In this document: positions 28,247 through 36,471 of the stretch, piece by piece | Numbering within the stretch: position 1 is the stretch's first letter | Layout of the letters: the number at the start of each line of letters is the position of its first letter | Source: Mesobacterium_A sp034670065 | GTDB lineage: Bacteria > Pseudomonadota > Alphaproteobacteria > Rhodobacterales > Rhodobacteraceae | Direction: 5' to 3' | Length of the DNA stretch: 64,000 nt | Assembly (NCBI GenBank): GCA_034670065.1 | Contig: JAXMOG010000003.1 | Coordinates: 248,001 to 312,000 of the forward strand | Program-made: the position numbers and the translations under genes | The notes under the pieces: model-generated | The model's database searches: none | Told to the model about the DNA's origin: nothing | What the model saw: only the letters and a program-made list of their open reading frames with translations

Positions 28247-28459
28247 ATGGCCTTTGCATCCAATATCTCACATGCCCAAAACGGTTTTACCCTGGCCGGC
28301 ATTCTGGCGCGCTTTCGCAGCCACATGGAGCGTCGTCGGGTTTTTCGCAGCACTTACAACGAGCTGGTGCAGCTGTCTGATCGCGAGCTTTCCGACCTGG
28401 GTTTGAACCGGTCGATGATCCGCCGCCTGGCACTGCAAGCTTCGCTGGAAGCAAAATAA
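28247..28459 (+). CDS. DUF1127 protein, CcaF1-like
   Basis: 70-residue basic protein. The DUF1127 domain fills the C-terminal half: RVFRSTYNELVQLSDRELSD followed by LGLNRSMIRRLAL. In Rhodobacter sphaeroides a DUF1127 protein (CcaF1) encoded directly upstream of the CcsR small RNAs binds RNA and affects their maturation; the identical arrangement here (twelve bases from stop to the first hairpin) argues for the same role. Start ATG at 28247 with weak GAGCGA upstream; longer frames upstream look non-coding. No heat-shock-type promoter could be identified with confidence. Confidence 0.85.
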   Translation: MAFASNISHAQNGFTLAGILARFRSHMERRRVFRSTYNELVQLSDRELSDLGLNRSMIRRLALQASLEAK

Positions 28460-28470
28460 TTCGGTTTCGA

Positions 28471-28495
28471 CTGGCCTCTCCTCCTCCCTGGCCAG
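28471..28495 (+). ncRNA. CcsR-like hairpin 1
   Basis: Perfect 6-bp stem CTGGCC (28471-28476) / GGCCAG (28490-28495) with loop TCTCCTCCTCCCT. Confidence 0.82.
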
Positions 28496-28508
28496 CCGAT
28501 TGGGTGAA

Positions 28509-28531
28509 AGCGCTCTCCTCCTCCCTGCGCT
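28509..28531 (+). ncRNA. CcsR-like hairpin 2
   Basis: Perfect 5-bp stem AGCGC (28509-28513) / GCGCT (28527-28531) with the same 13-base loop as hairpin 1. Confidence 0.82.
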
Positions 28532-28544
28532 GACACCAAAATAC

Positions 28545-28559
28545 GGAGCGTTTCGCTCC
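28545..28559 (+). other. GGAG-bearing hairpin inside the CcsR array
   Basis: GGAGCG (28545-28550), loop TTT, CGCTCC (28554-28559). It breaks the pattern: its left arm holds GGAG, complementary to the CUCC loops of its neighbours. Confidence 0.6.
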
Positions 28560-28570
28560 ACTGACATGAC

Positions 28571-28598
28571 CCGGGCTTTCTCCTCCCTTCCTGCCCGG
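28571..28598 (+). ncRNA. CcsR-like hairpin 3
   Basis: Stem CCGGGC (28571-28576) / GCCCGG (28593-28598) with variant 16-base loop TTTCTCCTCCCTTCCT. It is flanked by a direct repeat GACATGAC (28563-28570 and 28598-28605). Confidence 0.78.
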
Positions 28599-28608
28599 AC
28601 ATGACCCC

Positions 28609-28644
28609 GGCGATGGCATCTTCCTCCTCCCTGATGTCATCGCC
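28609..28644 (+). ncRNA. CcsR-like hairpin 4
   Basis: 12-bp stem 28609-28620 / 28633-28644 (GGCGATGGCATC with GATGTCATCGCC, one G-T wobble), loop TTCCTCCTCCCT. The longest stem before the terminal hairpin. Confidence 0.82.
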
Positions 28645-28659
28645 CCGGAATTCCGGGGC
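28642..28659. repeat. perfect 18-base palindrome in the CcsR array
   Basis: GCCCCGGAATTCCGGGGC. It shares its first three bases with the right arm of hairpin 4, so the two RNA structures compete slightly. It carries no CCTCC motif. Confidence 0.7.
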
Positions 28660-28680
28660 CGAATTGGCCTCACAGAAGAT

Positions 28681-28711
28681 CGGAGCCCCTCTCCTCCTCC
28701 CTGGGGTCCCG
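28681..28711 (+). ncRNA. CcsR-like hairpin 5
   Basis: Stem CGGAGCCCC (28681-28689) / GGGGTCCCG (28703-28711) with one G-T pair and one mismatch; loop identical to hairpins 1 and 2. Confidence 0.78.
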
Positions 28712-28719
28712 TAACCTGG

Positions 28720-28759
28720 AAACGGCGGCGCACCTCCTCCCTAGCGCCGCCGTTTTTTT
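28720..28759 (+). terminator. CcsR-like hairpin 6 and intrinsic terminator
   Basis: Perfect 12-bp stem AAACGGCGGCGC (28720-28731) / GCGCCGCCGTTT (28744-28755), loop ACCTCCTCCCTA, with a run of seven T (28753-28759). It ends the DUF1127/CcsR transcript while still showing the CCTCCTCCC motif. Confidence 0.9.
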
Positions 28760-28778
28760 GCGTTTGGGGCAGCCAAAC

Positions 28779-28826
28779 GAGGGGCCAGCCCCTCGTGCTC
28801 CCCGAGGTATTTCCAAACAGAAGAAG
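28779..28826 (+). repeat. dispersed extragenic repeat, copy 1
   Basis: Palindrome GAGGGGC (28779-28785) / GCCCCTC (28788-28794) followed by CTCCCCGAGGTATTT (28798-28812) and AACAGAAGAAG (28816-28826). The same core occurs inverted at 37367-37394. It fills most of the gap between the CcsR terminator and valS; the rest of that gap shows nothing else clear. Confidence 0.7.
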
Positions 28827-28897
28827 AACAGGGGGTTTTCCCCGCCCATCCCATTGGGTACAGCAGAGCGGATGAATTTTGCCCTGCGAGATACCCA

Positions 28898-31825
28898 ATG
28901 ACGATGGACAAGACCTTTGATGCCAGCACTGCCGAAGCGCGGATTTACGAGACTTGGGAAAACGCCGGCGCGTTCAAGGCCGGCGCGAACGCGTCCAGGC
29001 CCGAAACCTTCTCCATCATGATCCCGCCGCCCAATGTGACAGGGTCGCTGCACATGGGGCATGCGTTTAACAATACGCTGCAAGATATTCTGATCCGCTG
29101 GAAGCGCATGCAGGGGTATGACACACTGTGGCAGCCCGGCACGGATCACGCGGGTATTGCCACGCAAATGGTGACAGAGCGCGAGATGGCGGCCAATCAG
29201 GAGCCATCGCGCCGTGAAATGGGGCGCGAGGCCTTTGTTCAGCGGGTCTGGCAGCAAAAAGTCAAATCGCGCGGAACAATCATTGGTCAGCTGAAACGGC
29301 TGGGCGCCTCCTGCGATTGGTCGCGTGAAGCCTTTACCATGGGCGGCGCTGCCGGTGATCCCGATGCGGGCAAGGGCGCGCCGAACTTCCACGACGCGGT
29401 GATCAAGGTCTTTGTGGACATGTATCACAAAGGGCTGATCTATCGTGGCAAACGGTTGGTGAACTGGGACCCGCATTTTGAGACGGCCATTTCCGATTTG
29501 GAAGTGGAAAACCTCGAAGTTGCGGGCCATATGTGGCACTTCAAATACCCGTTGGCGGGTGGCGCGACCTATACCTATGTCGAGAAGGATGAGGATGGGA
29601 CTGTCGTTCTGGAAGAAGAGCGCGATTACATCTCTATCGCCACGACACGGCCTGAAACCATGCTGGGGGATGGCGCTGTTGCTGTGCACCCATCAGATGA
29701 ACGTTATGCGCCAATTATTGGAAAACTATGCGAGATTCCGGTTGGCCCCAAAGAGCAGCGTCGTTTGATCCCAATCATCGTTGATGAGTACCCGGACCCC
29801 GATTTCGGCTCTGGCGCGGTGAAGATTACCGGCGCGCATGACTTCAATGACTACGGAGTGGCCAAGCGCGGTGGCATTCCGCTGTACCGCTTGTTGGACA
29901 CACGCGCGCAAATGCGCGACGACGGTGCGCCCTATGCAGAGGCCGCCGCCATTGCGATGGCTGTGGCCAAGGGCGAGCGCGCGTTGACCGGTGCCGAGGC
30001 CGATACCGTGAACCTGGTGCCTGATCATCTGCGCGGGCTGGACCGGTTTGAGGCGCGTAAAAAAGTGGTGGCTGAGATCACCGCCGATGGCTTGGCCGTG
30101 ATGACCAATTCGGACGATCCGCGACTGGGCCCCAAACCCAAGCTGAAAAAAGGGGAAGAGGCGCCGCCCGTCACCCAAGTGCCCTTGGTAGAAGCCAAGG
30201 CGATTATGCAGCCGTTTGGCGACCGCTCGAAGGTGGTGATTGAGCCGATGTTGACGGACCAGTGGTTTGTGGACGCGGATAAAATCGTGGGTCCGGCACT
30301 GGACGCCGTCAAGGATGGCACCGTTAAGATCGCACCAGAAAGCGGCGAGAAGACCTATTACCACTGGCTGGAGAACATCGAGCCATGGTGTATCTCGCGT
30401 CAGCTGTGGTGGGGGCATCAGATTCCGGTTTGGTTCGATGCCGAAGGCAACGAGTATTGCGCACCAACTGAAGAAGACGCTCAGGCGCTTGCGGGTGCAG
30501 GCGTTGCTTTGACCCGCGACCCCGACGTGCTGGACACCTGGTTCTCTTCCGGCCTTTGGCCCATCGGCACGCTGGGCTGGCCCGAAGAAACAGATGAGCT
30601 GAAAAAATACTTCCCCACCAGCGTTCTGGTGACCGGGCAGGACATTTTGTTCTTCTGGGTCGCGCGGATGATGATGATGCAACTGGCCGTGGTCGATGAG
30701 ATCCCGTTCCACGATGTGTACCTGCACGGGCTGGTGCGTGACGCCAAGGGCAAGAAGATGTCCAAGTCGCTGGGCAATGTCGTTGATCCGCTTGAGATCA
30801 TTGACGAATACGGCACCGATGCGCTGCGTTTCACCAATGCGGCAATGGCCAGCCTTGGCGGCGTTTTGAAGCTGGATATGCAGCGGATTGCAGGCTACCG
30901 CAACTTTGGCACCAAGCTGTGGAACGCCACACGCTTTGCCGAGATGAACGGTGTCTTCGAAGGGCGCGTTCCGTCATCTGACGTGCCAATGGCCACAGCC
31001 ACGGTGAACAAGTGGATCATCGGCGAAACCGCCCGTGTGCGTGCCGAGGTAGATGGCGCATTGGCCGCCTATCGCTTTGATGATGCCGCTGCAGCGCTGT
31101 ACCGCTTTGTCTGGGGTAAGGTTTGCGATTGGTATGTCGAATTTTCCAAACCCTTGCTGGATGAAAAAGCCCCGGAACGTGCGGAAACACAGGCTGTTAT
31201 GGGCTGGGTCATCGACCAGTGCCTGATCCTGCTGCACCCGATCATGCCTTTCATCACCGAAGAGCTTTGGAGTGTGACAGGCGACCGCGACAAGATGTTG
31301 ATCCACGCGGATTGGCCAACCTATGGCGATGATCTGATCGACGCGAACGCAGATGTCGAAATGAACTGGACCGTAGCGCTGATCGAAAGCATCCGCTCTG
31401 CACGGGCACAGATGCATGTGCCTGCAGGGCTGTATCTGCCATTGGTCGTACGTGACATGGATGGCGCCGCGCGCGCAGCCTGGGACAACAACGAGACGCT
31501 GATCAAACGTCTGGCCCGTATTGAGGACCTGACGGTGGTTGACGCCTTCCCCAAGGGCTGTGCCACGGTTCCTGCCCAAGGCGCGACCTTTGGATTGCCA
31601 TTGGAAGGCACCATCGACATTGCCGAAGAAATGGCACGTCTGGAAAAAACGCTGGGCAAGTTGGCCAAGGAAATTGGCGGGCTGAAGGGCCGTTTGAACA
31701 ACCCCAAATTCGTGGAAAGCGCCCCAGACGAAGTGGTGGAAGAAGCCCGCGCCAATCTGGCGGCGCGCGAAGGCGAAGAAGCCAAGCTGAAAGACGCGCT
31801 GGAGCGTTTGGCAGAACTGGGCTGA
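28898..31825 (+). CDS. valS: valine--tRNA ligase
   Basis: Charges tRNA-Val. 975 residues, class Ia. HIGH-type signature PPPNVTGSLHMGHAFN (HMGH at 52-55) and KMSKS loop in GKKMSKSLGN near residue 620. The end is a coiled coil (MARLEKTLGKLAKEIGGLKGRL...EGEEAKLKDALERL), as in bacterial ValRS. ATG at 28898 lacks a strong ribosome binding site; ATG at 28904 is two codons on. Confidence 0.97.
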   Translation: MTMDKTFDASTAEARIYETWENAGAFKAGANASRPETFSIMIPPPNVTGSLHMGHAFNNTLQDILIRWKRMQGYDTLWQPGTDHAGIATQMVTEREMAANQEPSRREMGREAFVQRVWQQKVKSRGTIIGQLKRLGASCDWSREAFTMGGAAGDPDAGKGAPNFHDAVIKVFVDMYHKGLIYRGKRLVNWDPHFETAISDLEVENLEVAGHMWHFKYPLAGGATYTYVEKDEDGTVVLEEERDYISIATTRPETMLGDGAVAVHPSDERYAPIIGKLCEIPVGPKEQRRLIPIIVDEYPDPDFGSGAVKITGAHDFNDYGVAKRGGIPLYRLLDTRAQMRDDGAPYAEAAAIAMAVAKGERALTGAEADTVNLVPDHLRGLDRFEARKKVVAEITADGLAVMTNSDDPRLGPKPKLKKGEEAPPVTQVPLVEAKAIMQPFGDRSKVVIEPMLTDQWFVDADKIVGPALDAVKDGTVKIAPESGEKTYYHWLENIEPWCISRQLWWGHQIPVWFDAEGNEYCAPTEEDAQALAGAGVALTRDPDVLDTWFSSGLWPIGTLGWPEETDELKKYFPTSVLVTGQDILFFWVARMMMMQLAVVDEIPFHDVYLHGLVRDAKGKKMSKSLGNVVDPLEIIDEYGTDALRFTNAAMASLGGVLKLDMQRIAGYRNFGTKLWNATRFAEMNGVFEGRVPSSDVPMATATVNKWIIGETARVRAEVDGALAAYRFDDAAAALYRFVWGKVCDWYVEFSKPLLDEKAPERAETQAVMGWVIDQCLILLHPIMPFITEELWSVTGDRDKMLIHADWPTYGDDLIDANADVEMNWTVALIESIRSARAQMHVPAGLYLPLVVRDMDGAARAAWDNNETLIKRLARIEDLTVVDAFPKGCATVPAQGATFGLPLEGTIDIAEEMARLEKTLGKLAKEIGGLKGRLNNPKFVESAPDEVVEEARANLAAREGEEAKLKDALERLAELG

Positions 31826-31844
31826 TCCTTTAAAAACGTGGTGT

Positions 31845-31862
31845 GGCGGGCCTTTGCCCGCC
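31845..31862 (+). terminator. hairpin after valS
   Basis: GGCGGGC (31845-31851) / GCCCGCC (31856-31862) with a 4-base loop, 17 bases past the valS stop; no T-run, so only a candidate. Confidence 0.4.
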
Positions 31863-31901
31863 CGCCCCGACGGCTGTAACGCTATCCGCTATACGATGGT
31901 A

Positions 31902-33350
31902 TTAACCGCGCCAGAACCGTGGCGTCAGAATAGCAAAAACCGCCAACAGCTCTAGACGCCCCAGCAGCATTGCGAATGACAGCAGCCATTTGGCCGTGTC
32001 GTTCAGCCCGGAAAAGTTGCCAGACGGGCCGATGCGATCGCCCAAGCCAGGACCGATATTGGCCAGCGCGGTGGCCGCACCGGAAACCGAGGTCACAAAA
32101 TCCAGCCCCGTCATGGCCAGAGCGACCGAAAACAGCCCCATCGTCACGACGAAAAACCCAAAGAACGAAATCACAGAGTTCAGAACGTCATCGCTTACCG
32201 GGTTGCCCTGATACCGAGGCACAAACACACCACTGGGCGTACGGATGCGACGCAACTGTGTGCGGATGGACGCTAGTAGAATCTGATACCGGAAGATCTT
32301 GATCGAACAGGCGGTTGAGCCCGCACAACCACCGATCAAACCGATAAAGAAGAAGATCGAAATCAGGAACGGGCCCCATCGCATATAATCCACACTGGCG
32401 TAGCCCGTGCCTGTCATGATCGAAACGATATTGAACAGCGCTTCACGCACGGCCTGTTCGGGATGGTGTGGAAAGATCCACAGCAAGGTGATCGCCGTAA
32501 TCACCACCAAAACGCCCATCGTCCACAAAAAGCCGCGGACCTGTACATCACGGAACAATGCCCATCGGTTGCCGTTCAGGATTTGCACATAGCGCACAAA
32601 GGGCAGCGCCGCTGACAGCATAAAGACTGAGGCCACATATTCTGTAGGCCCTTGGAAGGTGCCGAACGAGGCGTCGTAGTTGGAAAACCCACCCGTCGAA
32701 ACCGTGGTCAGCGCATGCACAGTGGCATCGAAAATGTTCATGCCACACAGGACATAAGACAGTACGCAGGCCAGGGTAATCCCGACATAAACCGTGGAAA
32801 TGGATGAGGCGATCTGGGTCGCGCGCGGCAGAATTTTACCCATTGTATCAAAGGCTTCTGATCGGAAAATCTGCATGCCGCCGATCCGAAGCTCGGGCAG
32901 AAATACCATTGCCACAACAATAATCCCAACACCGCCCAGCCATTGCAGCAACCCGCGCCACAACAGCAACCCTTTGGGCAGATCATCCAGACCCGAAAAA
33001 ACCGTGGAACCAGTGGTTGTTAACCCGGACATGGCTTCGAAAAACGCATCCGTATAGCTGGCATCAGTCGCCCCCAGAACAAACGGAATAGCGCCAAATA
33101 CGGGCAAGGCCACCCAGACCCCGGTTGTCAGCAAAAAGGTTTGTTGAATAGAGAGCCGCTCACTCAAGCCATTGGCACAAGCCAGCGCTGTCAGCCCACC
33201 GATAAAGACGCATAAGATAGAGCTTTCCAGAAATACATGCCACTGCCCGCGCCCTTCGGCCAGGTCCACCAACATTGGCAGCAGCATGGTCAGGCCCAAG
33301 GCCGCAACCAGAAGACCAATCACATAGGCAACGGGACGCACGTCAAACAT
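31902..33350 (-). CDS. trkH: potassium uptake protein TrkH
   Basis: 482-residue membrane subunit of a Trk-type K+ transporter with four repeated membrane-pore-membrane units; selectivity-filter-like glycines appear in SGLTTTGSTVFSGLDDLP, ALTTVSTGGFSNYDASFG, IMTGTGYASVDYMRWG and ALANIGPGLGDRIGPSGNF. It needs a TrkA-type regulatory subunit, absent from the window. Start ATG at 33350 (MFDVRPVAYV); a TTG at 33386 is in frame. Confidence 0.93.
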   Translation of the reverse strand: MFDVRPVAYVIGLLVAALGLTMLLPMLVDLAEGRGQWHVFLESSILCVFIGGLTALACANGLSERLSIQQTFLLTTGVWVALPVFGAIPFVLGATDASYTDAFFEAMSGLTTTGSTVFSGLDDLPKGLLLWRGLLQWLGGVGIIVVAMVFLPELRIGGMQIFRSEAFDTMGKILPRATQIASSISTVYVGITLACVLSYVLCGMNIFDATVHALTTVSTGGFSNYDASFGTFQGPTEYVASVFMLSAALPFVRYVQILNGNRWALFRDVQVRGFLWTMGVLVVITAITLLWIFPHHPEQAVREALFNIVSIMTGTGYASVDYMRWGPFLISIFFFIGLIGGCAGSTACSIKIFRYQILLASIRTQLRRIRTPSGVFVPRYQGNPVSDDVLNSVISFFGFFVVTMGLFSVALAMTGLDFVTSVSGAATALANIGPGLGDRIGPSGNFSGLNDTAKWLLSFAMLLGRLELLAVFAILTPRFWRG

Positions 33351-33451
33351 CCGCAAAGCGTTGGCGCGACCGCACGCCAGTGTCAAGAAGCAGTGCAGCA
33401 GTTGGGCTCAGCAACCTGTCGGTCGTGGCTTACAGATGCTAGATTTTCGAC

Positions 33452-33679
33452 CTACGCGCAGAAAAGATCGCGAAATACATGCGGTACGATATCTTCGCGC
33501 CGCAGGCCCATCCGCGCCAGATCACGGTCGCTCTTTTCTTCCAAGGCAATCACTTGCCCCAAGCGCTGCCGTCGCAGCCCGGCGGGGTTCACCCCCAACC
33601 CGATTTCCGCAAAGAACCTGTCAATCTTCGCCAGTGGGGAAGATTGCAGAAACACGATTTGGACATTGTCGATCTTCAT
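33452..33679 (-). CDS. small DUF1127-like protein
   Basis: 75 residues. The C-terminal part (VIALEEKSDRDLARMGLRREDIVPHVFRDLFCA) follows the DUF1127 pattern 'L-S/D-x-x-L-x-x-x-G-h-x-R-x-D-I'. The N-terminal half is not conserved with the CcaF1-like protein at 28247. GGTGA lies upstream of the ATG. It sits about 100 bases upstream of trkH on the same strand. No CCTCC hairpin array follows it. Role unknown; RNA binding is inference. Confidence 0.65.
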   Translation of the reverse strand: MKIDNVQIVFLQSSPLAKIDRFFAEIGLGVNPAGLRRQRLGQVIALEEKSDRDLARMGLRREDIVPHVFRDLFCA

Positions 33680-33750
33680 GATGAGTTCACCTTTTCAACG
33701 ATGTCCTCCCATGTCTGCCAGCATGAGCCTGTAGCGATATCCGAAACACT

Positions 33751-33787
33751 AAAAACAAAAAGACCTGCCAAGATTTCTGCTGGCAGG
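33751..33787 (-). terminator. intrinsic terminator of folE2
   Basis: Read on the minus strand: CCTGCCA (33787-33781), loop, TGGCAGG (33770-33764), then a T-rich run (33761-33751, TCTTTTTGTTTTT-like). Lies about 74 bases past the folE2 stop. Confidence 0.8.
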
Positions 33788-33860
33788 CCGGTGTTGCGAT
33801 GTATCGGACACAGTCAAATGCCAGACAGCACGGAAAATTGGCGGGCTGGCGAGAAAATGA

Positions 33861-34964
33861 TCACCCGACGTGAAACAGCGTTGAAAACAGCCGCGGGTCC
33901 AAGCTGTCGGCGGCGAATGTATTGCCTTCGGTCAGCACCGACACAGCATCATGGCTATGCAAGCTTTCCTGATGGCTGGCCACAACACGGTAATCGCCCA
34001 CACGTGGTTCTGCCTGCAATTGCTCTGCAAACAGGCGCGCAGCATCTTCTACAAAGATCGGATTGGCAGCGTTCAGTTCCGCAAATGCCTGCTCATCTTC
34101 TCGTTTTACCATCACCTGCGTTTCTGTTGGCACCGCACGGCGGCACATATCGATCAGATCCTCGAACCACAGGCACGGTGTGCCTTGCTCCATCTCAACC
34201 GAAATCCGTGCAACAGACCGTTGTGAATGCGGTGTCGCCAATTGGCCACGCGCACGGCGCGCATGCTCGGACAATTCCAGCGAACACGGGCAGGTGGAAC
34301 TGTAAACATAGTCCAGATGCACCATTCTGCGGCGCACGCCGTTATGCTCAAACAGCTCCAACGCGATGTCGTAGTACTGATAGCCCGTAAGCCCTGAACG
34401 CAGACTGTCCACCTTTACCGGAAAGGAAAACCGCATCTGGATTCGGGCATCAAAGCTTTCCAGATCCGTTTTATAATCGTCCAGCGCAGCCTCAATCACT
34501 TCAAACGAAAACGTCTTTTCCGCATGGCGATAAAACGATCGCATGATCCGGGACATGTTGATGCCCTTCTTGTCCGCCTCCAGGCTGACAGTCCCCGTCA
34601 CACTGGTTTCCAATGTCAGGTTTCCATTGTCACGGGTTCGGTACTGAATCGGCAGCCGGAAATTTGAAATGCCGACGTGCTGGATCATCCGGTTTTCGCC
34701 CTTGATCAGCGAGGATGGCCCATTCTGCAAATCCGGCAATTCATCTTTATACGCCGCGTCCACAGTAAAATCGGCGGGGTACTGACGGGACAAAACCGGG
34801 TAATCTGCACCGGGGGCCTGCGGTAACAAGCCTGCCACTGCCGGGTCCAGCGCCTCTACTTCAGACGGTTGAGACGCATCAGCCCAGCGACGCAACAGCG
34901 CCAAGGCTTCCTCAGCTTCTTGCTGCGTTGGACGACGGTCCAGATCAGGCGAATATATGTTCAT
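33861..34964 (-). CDS. folE2: GTP cyclohydrolase I type IB (FolE2)
   Basis: First step of tetrahydrofolate synthesis: GTP to dihydroneopterin triphosphate. 367 residues with family landmarks IQHVGISNFRLPI, DYVYSSTCPCSLELSEHARR (catalytic Cys in the STCPCS segment) and the C-terminal DYRVVASHQESLHSHDA. FolE2 works with metals other than zinc and often replaces FolE in zinc-poor settings. AGGGGGT lies before the ATG. Terminator downstream at 33751-33787. Confidence 0.95.
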   Translation of the reverse strand: MNIYSPDLDRRPTQQEAEEALALLRRWADASQPSEVEALDPAVAGLLPQAPGADYPVLSRQYPADFTVDAAYKDELPDLQNGPSSLIKGENRMIQHVGISNFRLPIQYRTRDNGNLTLETSVTGTVSLEADKKGINMSRIMRSFYRHAEKTFSFEVIEAALDDYKTDLESFDARIQMRFSFPVKVDSLRSGLTGYQYYDIALELFEHNGVRRRMVHLDYVYSSTCPCSLELSEHARRARGQLATPHSQRSVARISVEMEQGTPCLWFEDLIDMCRRAVPTETQVMVKREDEQAFAELNAANPIFVEDAARLFAEQLQAEPRVGDYRVVASHQESLHSHDAVSVLTEGNTFAADSLDPRLFSTLFHVG

Positions 34965-35084
34965 AGTGACCCCCTGCGGTCTGCGCGGACCTGCTATAGA
35001 TAAGTTGCAGAGTCTCTTATTTCCATGGTTTTGTAGGTTTTACGCAGAAACAATGGTTTTGGATCAAATATTTCATTCAGGTCG

Positions 35085-35107
35085 CTGGGCCCCAATCCGG
35101 GGCCCAG
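35085..35107. terminator. GC-rich hairpin between folE2 and metZ
   Basis: Perfect 9-base arms CTGGGCCCC (35085-35093) / GGGGCCCAG (35099-35107), about 100 bases past the metZ stop. No T-run on the minus strand. The remainder of the 243-base gap 34965-35207 shows no gene. Confidence 0.4.
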
Positions 35108-35207
35108 ACCTGTTCCGCCCAGCAATGTGCCAGGCAACTTTCGTCAGTCGGCTTTGACCGAAACGTCGAAACATGAATGCTCTAGCCCGATCCAAAGGGC
35201 CAAAACA

Positions 35208-36389
35208 TCAGGCGGATTCCAACGCCTGCTTCAGGTCCGCAATCAGATCGTTCACATCTTCCAAACCTGCCGACAAACGCACCAACCCGTCAGATATTCC
35301 CAGGATGTCTTTGTCTTCCTGCGGCAGACGCTGATGCGTCGTAGTCGCCGGATGAGTGGCGATTGATTTGGCATCGGCGAAGTTGTTGGAAATGGTGACA
35401 ATCTTCAACGCGTTCAGGAACCGGAAACACGCCTCCTTGCCGCCAGCGACGTCAAAAGCCAGCACAGTGCCCCCTGACGGCGCCTGTGACATGGCAATGG
35501 CGTGTTGCGGGTGGCTGGGCAACTGCGGATACCGCACAGACGTAAGCTTTGGATGCCCGTTCAGTGCCTGTGCAATCGTCATCGCTGTGGCGGCCTGTTC
35601 GCGCACACGCAAATCCAAGGTTTCCAGAGCCTTCAGATGGACCCAAGCGGTAAACGGGTTCATCGCAGCACCGGTGTGCTTGATATAGGTTTCGATGGGG
35701 CCGCGAATGATTTCTTTGTCACCACAAATGATGCCGCCCAGCATCCGGCCCTGCCCATCCACATGTTTGGTGGTCGAAACAATCACCAGATCGGCGTTGC
35801 ACGCTTTGGCATAGGAAAAGACAGGCGTGGCCATGGCATTGTCCACCAACACCTTGGCACCGTTTCGATGCGCCACTTCGCAAACATACCGCAGGTCAAT
35901 CACTTCCAGCGTCGGGTTGGAAATGCTTTCCAGAAAGACCAATGTCGTGTCAGGCCCAATCGCCGCGTCCCATGCCGCGTTATCCGTGCCGTCAACCAGT
36001 GTGATTTTCACCCCAAAGCGAGCCAACACATCCTGCAGCACATACAGGCAAGATCCAAACAGCGCGCGCGAAGCAACCACATGATCGCCCGCCTTCAGCA
36101 ACGCCATCAAGGCTCCGTTCACCGCCGCCATACCAGATGCGCAGGCAAAGGCATCTTCATAGCCTTCAATCAGCGCCATGCGGTCTTCGAACATGCGTAC
36201 CGTCGGGTTGCCATAGCGGGCATAGATGAACTCATCATCTCCCGCTTTCTGAAACCTCGCCTCCGCAGCTTCGGCCGTGTCATACACAAAACCTTGCGTC
36301 AGAAACATGGCTTCGCTCACCTCACCATATTGGCTGCGGCGCGATCCGGCGTGAACCAATTGTGTCCGCCGGCTCCAGTCATTGCTCAT
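35208..36389 (-). CDS. metZ: O-succinylhomoserine sulfhydrylase
   Basis: Makes homocysteine directly from O-succinylhomoserine and sulfide, using pyridoxal phosphate. 393 residues of the Cys/Met-metabolism family. Cofactor lysine Lys208 in VSTTKHVDGQGRMLGG; YARYGNPTVRMFEDRMALIEG, and SGGTVLAFDV near the C-terminus. Start at 36389 (MSNDWSRR) has AGAGGA 9 bases upstream; the frame stays open to 36551 only because it runs through the riboswitch leader. Expression is predicted to fall when S-adenosylmethionine is high. Confidence 0.94.
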   Translation of the reverse strand: MSNDWSRRTQLVHAGSRRSQYGEVSEAMFLTQGFVYDTAEAAEARFQKAGDDEFIYARYGNPTVRMFEDRMALIEGYEDAFACASGMAAVNGALMALLKAGDHVVASRALFGSCLYVLQDVLARFGVKITLVDGTDNAAWDAAIGPDTTLVFLESISNPTLEVIDLRYVCEVAHRNGAKVLVDNAMATPVFSYAKACNADLVIVSTTKHVDGQGRMLGGIICGDKEIIRGPIETYIKHTGAAMNPFTAWVHLKALETLDLRVREQAATAMTIAQALNGHPKLTSVRYPQLPSHPQHAIAMSQAPSGGTVLAFDVAGGKEACFRFLNALKIVTISNNFADAKSIATHPATTTHQRLPQEDKDILGISDGLVRLSAGLEDVNDLIADLKQALESA

Positions 36390-36404
36390 ATCAGTCGTCC
36401 TCTG

Positions 36405-36424
36405 GGTGCGCAGGCAGGCGCACC
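36405..36424 (-). promoter_or_regulatory. hairpin just before the metZ ribosome binding site
   Basis: GGTGCGC (36405-36411) / GCGCACC (36418-36424), 6-base loop, between the riboswitch terminator and the AGAGGA site of metZ. It could affect ribosome access once the terminator is read through. Confidence 0.45.
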
Positions 36425-36428
36425 TCAC

Positions 36429-36462
36429 AAAAAAAACCCCGTTTCGGCCAAGCGAAAGGGGG
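36429..36462 (-). terminator. riboswitch-linked intrinsic terminator before metZ
   Basis: On the minus strand: stem CCCCCTTTCG-type (36462-36453) with CGAAACGGGG (36446-36437), loop of 6, followed by eight T (36436-36429). It sits between the SAM-II aptamer and the metZ start, so the leader can stop transcription before the gene. Confidence 0.85.
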
Positions 36463-36471
36463 CTTTCGTCT

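Larger units (their letters stand above)
28460..28760 (+). ncRNA. CcsR-type small RNA array: six anti-Shine-Dalgarno hairpins
   Basis: Six hairpins in 290 bases, each with a CTCCTCCC loop. Loops 1, 2 and 5 are identical (TCTCCTCCTCCCT); 3, 4 and 6 are near variants. The stems are unrelated to each other yet each is paired, so selection acts on RNA structure with an exposed CCUCCUCCC. In R. sphaeroides four such RNAs (CcsR1-4) are processed from the transcript of the upstream DUF1127 gene; the loop motif mimics the 16S anti-Shine-Dalgarno sequence and sequesters mRNAs or proteins. Here there are six, and the last doubles as an intrinsic terminator. Confidence 0.88.

Noticed and set aside
28460..28760. 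Possible CRISPR array from the repeated CTCCTCCCT
   Set aside because: Repeats are only 9-13 bases, always in the loop of a stem, with uneven spacing and no cas genes.
28287..28898. Antisense protein frame across the CcsR region
   Set aside because: The hairpins have complementary stems and a T-run terminator in the plus direction; the frame gives Gly/Arg-rich junk.
28670..29689. 339-codon antisense frame across the valS start
   Set aside because: Overlaps the HIGH motif region of valS and the RNA array; no independent support.
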